A DNA stretch of 64,000 nucleotides. Origin: Promerops cafer. Lineage: Eukaryota > Chordata > Aves > Passeriformes > Nectariniidae. Within the stretch, counting starts at the first letter, position 1; every line of letters begins with the position of its first letter. A program made the position numbers and the translations under genes. Shown here one piece after another: positions 27,701-34,683 of this stretch. The stretch is from the NCBI GenBank assembly GCA_013398275.1, contig VZSE01014414.1, positions 518,524 through 582,523 on the forward strand, written 5' to 3'. The notes below the pieces were generated by a model. It did not search any database. It saw nothing but the letters and a program-made list of their open reading frames with translations, and was not told where the DNA came from.

Positions 27701-29293
27701 TTGCTCCTGGTTTTGCCCAAGGGATCCTGAGCTCTGGGAATGTTGGGAATGTTCTGTGTGTGAGCACTGGGCTGAAAGTCCTTGAACCATCCCTTGACTT
27801 GGGCCTTTGAGCTGGAAGGCTGCTGAGTCAGGCACAGGGAGACTTCACAGTGACAGTGCAGCTTCTCTTGCCCAAATGTGTGTGTTTGAGGAGATGGGGG
27901 TAGGATAGGGTTGAGTAAACAGCACAGCTCTGATGAGGAGCAGCTGAGGGAACTGGGGATGCAGGAGAAAAGGAGGCTCAGGGGTGACCTTATTCCTCTC
28001 TACAACCCCCTGAAAGGGAGTTGTAGCAAGGTGGGGATCAGTCCCTTCTCCCAGGTAACAAGAACAGGACAAGAGGGAATGGCCCCACATTGCACCAGAG
28101 GAGGTTTAGATTGGATATGAAGGAAAATTCCTTTACTGAAAGGGTGGTCAGGCACTGGCACAGGCTGCCCAGAGAAACGGTGCAATCACCATCCCTAGAA
28201 GTGTTGAAAAAACATGTAGATGTGGTGCTCAGGGACAGGTTAGGTTTAGTGGTGAACCTGGCAGTGCTGAGTTAGTGGTTGGACTCAGCCTGGGAGGTCT
28301 TTTCCAACCTCGAGGATTCAATGATTCTAACCTGTCCAGCCATGAATATTATCCATGCACACTGCTGGCTGGCTGGCATTGGGTTTCAACTCTTCTGCAG
28401 TCAGTGCAGCCATCTCCTGGATAAAATCCAGCCTTTTTCCTCTTCCAGAGGATGTGGCTGGACAATGCCCAGTCGTGGCTCCGTCTGCATCTTGCGCATG
28501 TGCCAGGCTGATGGCAGCCAGTTTAGAGCAGCCCATGGTAGCCTCAGGTGTGGAGTTAACTACTGAGGGGTTCCTGGGGGCAAAGGGCAGCCTTTGGGTC
28601 CTCCAGGAAGAAAAAAATGTGCTTTTTTTACCTCAGACACCAGTGAGGGGTGTCACTGCACTGCTTTGTCTCGCACAATTCTGCTGTGCCAGGCAGAAAT
28701 GAGGTGCTGCCAGGCTAGGGCACCACTCCTGGCCGTGGCTGAAGCTGAGCCTGTAGCTCTGCTTGCCCTTCTGGCTGAGCTGTGGAGGTGACAAGCGGCT
28801 GGGGACCTGGGAAAAGGTCTACATGTGGTACAGCTGTTCACAAAATACATGGCCTCCTTTTTGTACATCTCCACTGAGGCTCCAGCCAGGCCTGAACATC
28901 CATGTGTGAGTCCTGTCCCATGGGGAACAGAGCCTTCTGCTGCCCGTTCTGCTCTCAAGGAAGGGGGCTGGGACACCAGATGGTCACAGTGCCTGTGCCC
29001 AAATCTGTTTGGCTGTTGTTGGAGAGATGGTCTAGATGACCTTGAGGCCTTACCCATCTGCCAAAGAGGATTGGATCTGGCAGCAGACCCCTCTAGGAAT
29101 GCTTGACTCGTTCAGCAAGCAGTATTGAGAAGATCTGAGACCTTTGACTCCATCAGCATCTCTCTGTTCTCCTTCCTAGGTATTGCTCTCTCCAGACATG
29201 GATTTTGATCAGTCTGAAAGTGACCAGGATACTTCAGGACTCTGGGCAACCAACCAGAAGATGAAGCAGCCCAGCTATCAAGTGGTCATCTGA
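626..29293 (+). CDS. TMEM110L: STIMATE-like (TMEM110-like) ER membrane protein, complete, 8 exons
   Basis: Joining 626-734, 11543-11591, 11813-11908, 13590-13711, 21037-21149, 22219-22302, 23306-23422 and 29180-29293 gives 804 bases, or 267 residues plus a stop, with phases agreeing at every GT-AG junction. The protein follows STIMATE/TMEM110 nearly end to end: STLMLKRF near residues 33-40, ERRPWRIW at 46-53, DTSKQAIG at 56-63, EDPCSL at 80-85 and FWVVDSLIMRK around 195-205. Hydrophobic segments lie near 19-37, 61-77, 86-112, 132-158 and 174-203, consistent with a multi-pass ER protein. STIMATE binds STIM1 and promotes Orai-mediated store-operated calcium entry at ER-plasma membrane contacts; the same role here is inferred. 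Residues 231-267 keep a Ser/acidic patch but lack the basic tail of STIMATE (which is about 294 residues). With ITIH5 as neighbour, this indicates the paralogue rather than STIMATE itself. The ATG at 626 has a good context (CTCCATGG) and opens straight into the conserved N-terminal membrane segment. Confidence 0.92.
1314..1569 (+). mobile_element. CR1 LINE 3' end fragment
   Basis: Recognisable CR1 order: GGCCTCAAGTTACAC, then GGCACTGGAACAGGCTGCCC, then GATGTGTGGATGTGGCACTTAG, ending TTTTCCAACCTCAGTGATTCTGCGAT. It is 5'-truncated, as nearly all avian CR1 copies are. Any frame through it is a relic. Confidence 0.85.
2815..3018 (+). mobile_element. CR1 LINE 3' end fragment
   Basis: Contains GTGAGGCCCTGGAACAGGTT, GCCCAGAGAAGCTGTGGATG, GTGTCCCTGCCCATGGCAG and the terminal GGTCCCTTCCAACCCAAAAC, in CR1 order on the + strand. 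The 5' end is truncated. Confidence 0.9.
3929..3994. repeat. Two-copy 33-bp tandem duplication
   Basis: The unit beginning TCACTCAGCTGAGTGG and ending CTCCTTGCAGT occupies 3929-3961 and is repeated identically at 3962-3994. A third partial start (TCTCAGCTG) follows. The perfect identity suggests a recent duplication. Confidence 0.9.
5058..5325 (+). mobile_element. CR1 LINE 3' end fragment
   Basis: Reads GTGATAGGAAAAGGGG, AACAGGTTGCCCAGAGAGAT, TTCAAGGCCAGGTTGGATGG, GTGTCCCTGTCCATGGCAGG and the terminal CTTCCAACCCAAACCATCCT. This is the 3' end of a CR1 on the + strand. Confidence 0.9.
6397..6446 (+). mobile_element. Short CR1 3' terminus
   Basis: Only the last ~50 bases of the element remain: GGTCCCTTCCAAGCCAAACC followed by CTGTGATTCTATGAT. 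Confidence 0.75.
6885..6994 (+). mobile_element. CR1 LINE 3' terminus
   Basis: Carries ACAACCTGGTCTGGTGGAAG, GTGTCCCTGCCCATGGCAGG and CCATTCTGTGATTTC in CR1 order on the + strand. Confidence 0.85.
8827..9032 (-). mobile_element. CR1 LINE 3' end fragment, reverse orientation
   Basis: Starts on the + strand with TCAGAATCACAGAATGGTTG, then CTGCCATGGGCAGGGACACC, GCCCTGTCCAACCTGGCCTT and GGGCCTCACCACCCTCACAG. This is the reverse complement of the CR1 3' end. It lies about 1.8 kb from the + oriented copy at 6885. Confidence 0.9.
10529..10805 (-). mobile_element. CR1 LINE 3' end fragment, reverse orientation
   Basis: Reads TGGTTTGGGTTGGAAGGGAC, CTGCCATGGGCAGGGACACC and GGGCAACCTGTGCCAGGGCC, then AAGAATTTCTCCCCAATATC and CATTGTCCTGTCACCC. 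This is a CR1 3' end on the - strand, somewhat longer than its neighbours. Confidence 0.9.
11242..11402 (-). mobile_element. CR1 LINE 3' fragment of a second subfamily, reverse orientation
   Basis: Reads AATCATGGAATCACTGAGG, TTGGAAAAGCCATCCAGG and CATCAAGTCCAACCATTAAC, followed by the GCCACGCCCACC block. This matches the CR1 subfamily represented in forward orientation at 1314 and 27925. It ends about 140 bases before exon 2 of TMEM110L. Confidence 0.85.
11543..11591 (+). CDS. TMEM110L: TMEM110L exon 2
   Basis: This 49-base exon follows the acceptor TTCTCTTTGCAG and ends before GTGAGA. It encodes the end of Leu37, KRFKEPKAERRPWRI and two bases of Trp53, the basic cytosolic-type loop that is almost identical in STIMATE. 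Confidence 0.95.
11813..11908 (+). CDS. TMEM110L: TMEM110L exon 3
   Basis: Follows the acceptor TTTTTCCTCCAG and ends before GTAAGT. Encodes FYDTSKQAIGALFIHFAN through DLTKEDPCS, residues 54-84, with Leu85 split. The match to the STIMATE block with FIHFANV and EDPCSL is very close. Confidence 0.95.
11909..13589 (+). other. TMEM110L: TMEM110L intron 3, with a consensus intronic poly(A) signal
   Basis: No exon is seen in this 1.7 kb intron. AATAAA at 12353-12358 is followed about 30-70 bases later by a T/GT-rich stretch (GTGTGTTGTTTATTTTTGAT onward), the arrangement of a functional cleavage site. The rest shows no recognised repeat. Confidence 0.6.
13590..13711 (+). CDS. TMEM110L: TMEM110L exon 4
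   Basis: The acceptor is TTCTCTGCTCTTAG and the donor GTAGGT. Encodes residues 86-125 plus the first base of Gly126: YLINFILDATLGMLLIWLG continues to VVSWIVQHKK and FGEYG. It contains one long hydrophobic segment and the FGEYGDP motif shared with STIMATE. Confidence 0.95.
15068..15178 (-). repeat. MIR-like ancient SINE relic
   Basis: ATTGGAAATACAGATGGGAG, AAGTGACATGTCCAAGG and GTGGCAGGGCTGGGGAAGG follow the order of the MIR core read on the reverse strand (acagatgggaaa, gtgacttgcccaagg, ggcagagctggga). It is highly diverged. Confidence 0.55.
16058..16184 (+). mobile_element. CR1 LINE 3' terminus
   Basis: Reads ACCCCTGGAGGTGTTGAGGG, CCAGGTTGGATGG, CTCCCATGGCAGAGGGTTTG and CAAACCATTTTGTGATAATT. 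It is a diverged, + oriented CR1 end with an internal deletion. Confidence 0.8.
17318..17437 (+). mobile_element. CR1 LINE 3' terminus
   Basis: Contains CACTGGAAGTGTTCAAGGCC, TGGTCTGGTGGGAGGTGTCC and CCATTCTGTGATTCAACC, in + orientation, with part of the CCCATGGCAGGG block deleted. Confidence 0.85.
21037..21149 (+). CDS. TMEM110L: TMEM110L exon 5
   Basis: The acceptor is CTGTTTTTCCAG and the donor GTAAGC. Encodes residues 126-163: GDPPQAAAWIGQCILYLLIM, then VFEKTVISLVLLIPGWTK. The hydrophobic run with the internal FEK is the counterpart of the STIMATE segment with IFEK. Confidence 0.95.
21150..22218 (+). other. TMEM110L: TMEM110L intron 5
   Basis: A phase-0 intron of about 1.07 kb. I see no exon or identifiable repeat in it. 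Confidence 0.8.
22219..22302 (+). CDS. TMEM110L: TMEM110L exon 6
   Basis: The acceptor is TTCTTCTCTGCAG and the donor GTAAGT, phase 0 at both ends. Encodes residues 164-191, LQQILLGYIPNPQLELVLVV continuing to PFIVN. The NPQLELV block corresponds to NPDLKLAIV in STIMATE. Confidence 0.95.
22303..23305 (+). other. TMEM110L: TMEM110L intron 6 with a possible old CR1 relic
   Basis: About 1.0 kb without exons. Sequence 23105-23225 (AAGGGACTTAAGGAATTTGA, CATCCAATCCCCGTGGAC, TGATCAAGGCTGGAT) loosely follows a reverse-oriented CR1 end, but divergence makes this uncertain. Confidence 0.5.
23306..23422 (+). CDS. TMEM110L: TMEM110L exon 7
   Basis: The acceptor is TTTCTCCCCAAG and the donor GTAAGA, phase 0. 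Encodes residues 192-230: AIMFWVVDSLIMRKYKQKDT, then a polar linker ending ARSIEESQ. The first half is the last membrane segment and the strongly conserved FWVVD motif; the polar tail starts at about residue 205. Confidence 0.95.
23423..29179 (+). other. TMEM110L: TMEM110L intron 7 (5.8 kb)
   Basis: A phase-0 intron before the last coding exon. It contains the long CR1 at 27925 and a T-rich tract at about 26620-26645. A possible tiny CR1 terminus lies at about 29020-29062 (GGAGAGATGGTCTAGATGAC). No coding exon is recognised. Confidence 0.8.
27925..28332 (+). mobile_element. CR1 LINE 3' end, longest copy in the window
   Basis: About 400 bases in + orientation: GAGGAGCAGCTGAGGGAACT, AGGAGGCTCAGGGGTGACCT, AACAAGAACAGGACAAGAGG, GGCACTGGCACAGGCTGCCC, GTGCTCAGGGACAGGTTAGG and TTTTCCAACCTCGAGGATTC. 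It still includes the end of the reverse-transcriptase ORF region and the whole 3' UTR, so it appears younger or less truncated than the others. Confidence 0.9.
29180..29293 (+). CDS. TMEM110L: TMEM110L exon 8 (C-terminus)
   Basis: The acceptor is TCTCCTTCCTAG; the stop is TGA at 29291-29293. Encodes residues 231-267, a polar tail with a Ser/Asp/Glu cluster (SPDMDFDQSESDQD) ending SYQVVI. The cluster resembles the acidic patch of STIMATE, but the Lys-rich end of STIMATE is absent. The final V-V-I fits a class II PDZ ligand pattern. Confidence 0.9.
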   Translation, partial: VLLSPDMDFDQSESDQDTSGLWATNQKMKQPSYQVVI

Positions 29294-29810
29294 CAACAGC
29301 AGGACAAGCGAGGTGGAGGACAGAGCAGCACTATGATCCTTGAGCTGGCCAAGGAAGGGCAGGGTGGGGAATACTGGTTGACCCTTGTGGATCTACAGAG
29401 ATCCTTTTGCCTGCCTCATCTTAGACCTATCCTGCAGTTGTCTTGTGGACAGTGCACCCAGAACAGGCTTGAGCAGTATCTGCTTTACCTGTCTGCCCCA
29501 CATGCAGGCACATTGAGGTTGGGGATACAGGGATGTATTTTCCCTGGCTGGACAACTGGGTGTGACTTTTTTTTCTTTTGTCAGGGCTAGAGACTGAAAT
29601 GAAAAGATTGTCTGGTTTTTTAATAGAAAAAGAAAAAAAAAGGCTCTATTCTGTACTACCTGAACTGTGACACTTTTATATGCACAATGCTCAAAAGAAT
29701 TGGTTTGCAATATGTATTTAAATGTCTTGAATTGGGAAGCTTGTCCCAGTGGATCTGATTCTTTTTACTGTTTTATAAGGAATCCAATAAATATTTGACC
29801 TAAAATTGCT
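29294..29810 (+). other. TMEM110L: TMEM110L 3' UTR (proximal form)
   Basis: Non-coding sequence between the stop and the first consensus poly(A) signal. Its end is placed about 20 bases past AATAAA at 29786-29791. The cleavage site itself is inferred. Confidence 0.65.
29786..29791 (+). terminator. TMEM110L: Poly(A) signal of TMEM110L
   Basis: Canonical AATAAA (within CCAATAAATATTTG), with a GT-rich element (ATGTGCTTAATGTTCTG) about 40 bases downstream. A second AATAAA at 30137-30142 could give a longer transcript. Confidence 0.7.
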
Positions 29811-32800
29811 TCACAGATTAAATGCCTTCATGTGCTTAATGTTCTGCACAACCCTAACGCTGTGAAAGGGAGGAAGGGGAGCTGCTGCAATCTTTCCTGA
29901 CCAGGGAAGATTGTGTTTCTGCAGCAGGGCTGTTCTGGTAAACCTAAAGATGAAGAGCTTGAGCCACAGAGCTTGGTTTCTGAGGTTGAGTTGTAGGAGC
30001 TGCTTCAGTGCAAAGCCCTGATGCTGCAGCATCAGCCTGTGCTGGGCTCCAGAACAGATTCAGAGATGGATCCCAGTCAGCACCTTACAAGGGAGTGTTT
30101 ACTGGGAGTTGACAACTTGCCTTTTACTTAGTTTAAAATAAACAACTGAAATGTCTGCAGGATCTGATTCAAACTGTATCTGAAAGCCCCATTAGCTAGC
30201 CCTGTTTTGGGGGTAAGGAAGGACCTGGGGTAGTACTGCTGCTGGAAAGGACCCTGGGTCACCCCAGGACTGGCACTTTCTGCTCCAAGTGTGAAGAGCA
30301 GGGCTTTGCCCTGTTTGCTTTCCTCTTAGCAAACTGTATTTGTCTGGAAACACAAAAATGCAAAACACTTTGCAGCTGTCCTGGGGAGTGAGCACAGAGC
30401 AGCTGCACCACCCCACTCCCAGGCTGGATGCAGATACAGCTGTGGAGAGACCCATCCAGACTCCAAGTGGGGGGGAAAGTCCTTGGAGCAGGGGTCCAGG
30501 ATCCACTGGGCTGGTATCCCTAGTGGAGCCATAGCCAGGCTTTGCTTCTTGCAAGACGACTCGCCTTAAGTGATGGATGGGAATGATCCTTTATTTTTCC
30601 TTTTTCCCTTGTATTTTTTCCCAAGAAAACAGCCCTTATTAAGGAGTAAAATTAAAGGATTTGGATTTTCTAACTTGGATGGATTTGGATGTAAAGGCTG
30701 AGCTTGGAGCATGTGAAGATGTTTGGTGGGGTTTTTGGGGGGGGGGTTGATTTGTTGTTTTTTCTCCTGACTTCAAAGTGGTTTGAAGCCTTAGATGCAA
30801 ATCAAAGTCTCAGATGCCCCTCAGTGAACTAGACACGCTTGGCTACACTTGCAGCTGTGCAGCTTTAAACTGTTTTTTCTGGAAATTAGGTCCTTTTTTG
30901 TTTTTCTTCCTTAATGAAGGGTCAAAATCCTACTTCTGCTGGCACATCAAAAAGCTTTTGGAACACATGGCACACAGCACTCTGAATGGATTATTTATAT
31001 TGCTCAGTGCAGTCAGTTTCACAACACAACTTCTCCTTGTCTGGGGAATTCTGCACTGGCAAGGGCTGGAGTAAGTCCTGTGCTGTGTAAGGTTTGGACT
31101 GGAAATAGATTAAAACAGCTTCCCTATTAAAAACTTGCTCCCTGTTTTGAGGAAAACTGGTATTTTGGAGTTTTGTTCTTGCTATGGGGCTGCACACTGC
31201 AATCCTGCAGTGGGTGAAGAGTGCAAATTTGGCCAAAGCAATGTCCTAGTCCTAAACTGGACTGTGAGTGACGTGACCTTCATTTTAGCCCTTAGTTGAG
31301 GCTGTCTGAGAAGGTTCACCATCGGCAATAGCAGGACAAGTGGGGGAAGGTTCTCCCTCTCAATCCTTGTGTAGCCAGTGCTGTTTCAGCAGCCCTGTTC
31401 CCTTCCCACCTCTGAAATGGTGCTGTGCAATCGTTTCCATTGCACTCCAGAGTGATTGCTCAGCCTCATTCCTGAGCTGTCTGAGCAATGTGCAATCACT
31501 AGACAAGTGCTCTGTGACACTCTTGGAGATGAGAACAAATGCATCTTTGCTGCAATAACTGCATAGAGGTCTGGGAGCTCTCTGGGACAGCATGAAGGGC
31601 TATCAAGACCAAGCCTGAACATATTCCTCCTCGTGAGAGATGGAAGTGTTATGATGCCTGCTTCAGAGCTGAAAAAAATTGAAATTTACAGTCCATGACC
31701 TGCCTTTGCTCTTGGGGCAGGAGGAGCACAAACTGTTTTCCCATGTCCTATTCTACTGTATTTAAAGTCTGTGGTTAAACTTTCATTTCAATGTGGGAGT
31801 AGAACCCTAGGGTCTGTTCTTGCCTCCTACCAAGTGTATAGAGACTAAAGAACATCAGTGACCTTCAATTTTCCACTGAAATTACTTTGGTTCCCAACTT
31901 ACTGTTAACTCGTGAGTGGTTCTTTCAGTCATCTGGTAACGTGAGCCTGTCCAGCAGCACAAAACACACACAACCTTAGCTTCAAAGCTTGTTTTATCTT
32001 TGCCAAATGAAAGCTTCACTGCAGTGTTCACTGTAAAATATTTATTGTGAAATGGATTAACTGGAGCCTTAAGGAGACCTTGAGTATATTGCTCCAGGTG
32101 CTTCATATCGATGAGAAGTTGGACTTGATCATTGTTATCTTCAGGCCCTGAAAGAAATGTGTTTCCTTGGCTGGAGGAGGAGAAAGAGGAGCAATGATGC
32201 ACCCAAATTATTAGCAGTAGGTGTGTGTTTATATATATTATATACATTTCTATATACAGAGGAGATGAGGGGAGAGCCTAAGCCAGTCACTCCCCTTAGC
32301 AATACACGTGGACAGCACAGTGTGGGAGGAGAGGGAAGGTTTCAGCAAGGACAGTATGGAAACACCTGCCAAACCCTGGGGTGTCTGGAAATCCACTGCC
32401 ACTTTCCTCTTTGCCCCGTGCTAGTGAAAGGGGAGGTTGTTTGGGTGTGGGCTGTGGCTGATCTTCCTACTGTCTTCTTGGGCAGAGAAGTCACCTTCAC
32501 AGCTGTTCTTCCTCATCTCTTTCTGGCGCACAAGCGAACTGCAGAGCATTAAACCTCTGTTGTTATTCCACACTCAGGACTGTGCTGAAGGTCTTGCCTT
32601 CAACTCTCCCTTGCAGGAGAGCTGTTTCTCAAGACAGCAGGCCCCAAATCAGTAGTTTCTTCTTTATGTTCTGTTCCAAAGTACGAGCCTTGGCATGAGT
32701 TTTGTACTAACTGAGCTCTCCGTAAGGATCTTCCAGAGTGCAGTTAAATCTTGCTGGTTGCTTTTGGCTGTTTCCCTCTCCCAGGCAGCACATGGTGTGA

Positions 32801-34384
32801 GTAAAGAAACCATGCTTGCCACCTGCTCTGCTGCCACGGTGCTTGCAGCACTATCGAGCTGATCAAGCAACTGGAAAATCACCACCCCACCCCCAGCAGC
32901 TGGAGCTCCAACAGCAACAATGTGATTTAATTGTTAAATATTAAAAAAACCAGTCAAGATTGAACCTATTTCTGTAGGTCTCTGGCAACTGTTTTCTCCT
33001 AACACATGGATATAATTTATTTCCTGGAGATGCTTCCACACCCAGCCTCCCTCCTTTTCAATTCTGGAAAGGCAGAGTATTCATGAGCTCAGTTTGGCCT
33101 TGCCATGTAAATGTCTTTGTGGTTGTCAAGTCCACTTTGGACAAGTTCTCTGCTAAAACTCCCCTGTGGCTGATCTATAGCATTGCTCAGTGATGCCTCA
33201 CTTTAAAATACACCACAGCCTTGCAGTTTTGGGTTTGGAGCACCACCTGCAGTGGGGGTGGCTGGCAGACCCTTCTGTAACCTCCTGCTGCCAAATTCCT
33301 GCTGCGCACAAATTCCTGCAGTGTAAGGAAGGAGAAGAAGCCAGGGGAAATCGGGATGAAAATTTTTTGACAATTTGGAATAAATAAAGACTTCCTCCCT
33401 GATTACAAAAGCAGCTCGAAACATCTAGTTGAAATTCAAGAGCCTGCTTTGTAGGCTCACAAGCTGTTGTGTGTTCTGGTTTGTCATCCCTCAGGAAATT
33501 TTAGTGTTTGCTGAGCAGAAGGGGTGTGATGCTCAGGGACATGGCAGGTCTGTTGGAAGCTCACGGTGGAACTTTGTTTCTTTCTGAGGGAGTCAAGACT
33601 CAAGAAATCACTAACCTTGTAATGTTATTTAAATTGAATTATGTTGAATTAACTGCTCCATGGAATGGAAGCCTGCACCACTCCTGTTGCTGCTGAGGAC
33701 CAGAGGTGCTTTTTAAGCACACAGCCTGTGCACCAAGACAGCAATAAACCCCGTCAAGGCTTTCACCACTGCTTTAAGGGTTTGTAGTGATTCAGGGAAC
33801 ATCATGTTTAGTGGCAAATCCAGACCTCATCCCACTAACCAGGAAAGCAATACCCTCCTCTGGCCTGTTGATTTAAGGTTTTGATTTTGTTTAATGCTGA
33901 TGGGTCACTGCAGATGAATATCCACCCAGCTCTTCTCTCTCTTTCTCTCCTTCCCCATGGACCAAGGTTGGAGCAGGTGCTCCAAGTCACTTCTTTGCAA
34001 AGCCTATCACCTCAAGAGGCACTGTGCTCTATGATCTGCCTTTTGTGGGGTGACTCACCAGCCCCAGGGGGTATTGCACAGATCCCTGCATGGGTTTATT
34101 TTAAGGCCAGCAGCCTCTGCACTGTTCACTGGCTTATTTCTCCCTCCCTTCCCACTGGGAGAGCATCAATCATGCCTTTAAACCACGTCCTTTCCCCCAG
34201 CCTTCTTTTTCTTCAGGAATTTGGTGAACGTTCATTTAGCATGAAAGAGAGACAGCTGATTTCCAAGGACAAAACCCTTGGTTTCTTTGGCACCAGAAAG
34301 GAAGGAAATATTCATAAGTTGCCTAGTAGAGGCTTCAGAAGGGACCTGCTGTCACACGTGCTGCCGCAGTGCATCGCTGTGACC
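29811..34384. other. Intergenic region and ITIH5 3' UTR between convergent genes
   Basis: No coding exon is recognised on either strand. The part nearest 34384 must be the ITIH5 3' UTR. On the - strand AATAAA occurs (as TTTATT on +) at 34095-34100, 33016-33021, 32041-32046 and 30590-30595, any of which could end the ITIH5 transcript. A short TA-rich run lies at about 32229-32250. Nothing resembling MUSTN1, which sits between STIMATE and ITIH4 in human, is visible here. Confidence 0.6.
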
Positions 34385-34683
34385 TTAAAGGCTGTTAATT
34401 GTCCCAAAGCTGGTCCCTGTGTCGAAAGGATGAGAAGCCAGATAGTCCTTATAGCTCCCATCGATCAGTTTGTCCGCGTTGTTTTTGGCAAACCAGCAGC
34501 TGACTTCCTGCTGGCCATTGTAGATCCTCCTCTGCTTCCACACGACAGGAACCAGCCGCCCCTTCACCTTCAGGGTGTTTGTAGGGTTTGCCTTCAGCGC
34601 CTCGGTTTGGTTCTGCCCAGCCTCCAGATGACTTGTGTTTAGGGATTCCTGAAGAAGCTTAACTTCGTGGTTCAAGAACTGAC
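34385..34683 (-). CDS. ITIH5: ITIH5 last coding exon
   Basis: The acceptor reads CCTTGCAG on the - strand; the stop is TAA (34387-34385). Encodes the second part of Gly623 and residues 624-721, from QFLNHEVKLLQ through VPVVWKQRRIYNG and CWFAKNNADKLIDG to PFDTGTSFGTINSL. This is the end of the heavy-chain C-terminal domain. The final few residues differ from the human ending. Confidence 0.95.

Noticed and set aside
29811..34384. A MUSTN1-like gene between the two genes, as in the human STIMATE-ITIH4 interval
   Set aside because: I looked for a small Lys-rich coding exon on both strands and saw none; absence cannot be proved by eye.
33881..34642. 253-codon + strand open frame
   Set aside because: Its second half is the exact antisense of the ITIH5 last exon, where stops are depleted by the coding strand; the first half has no recognisable homology.
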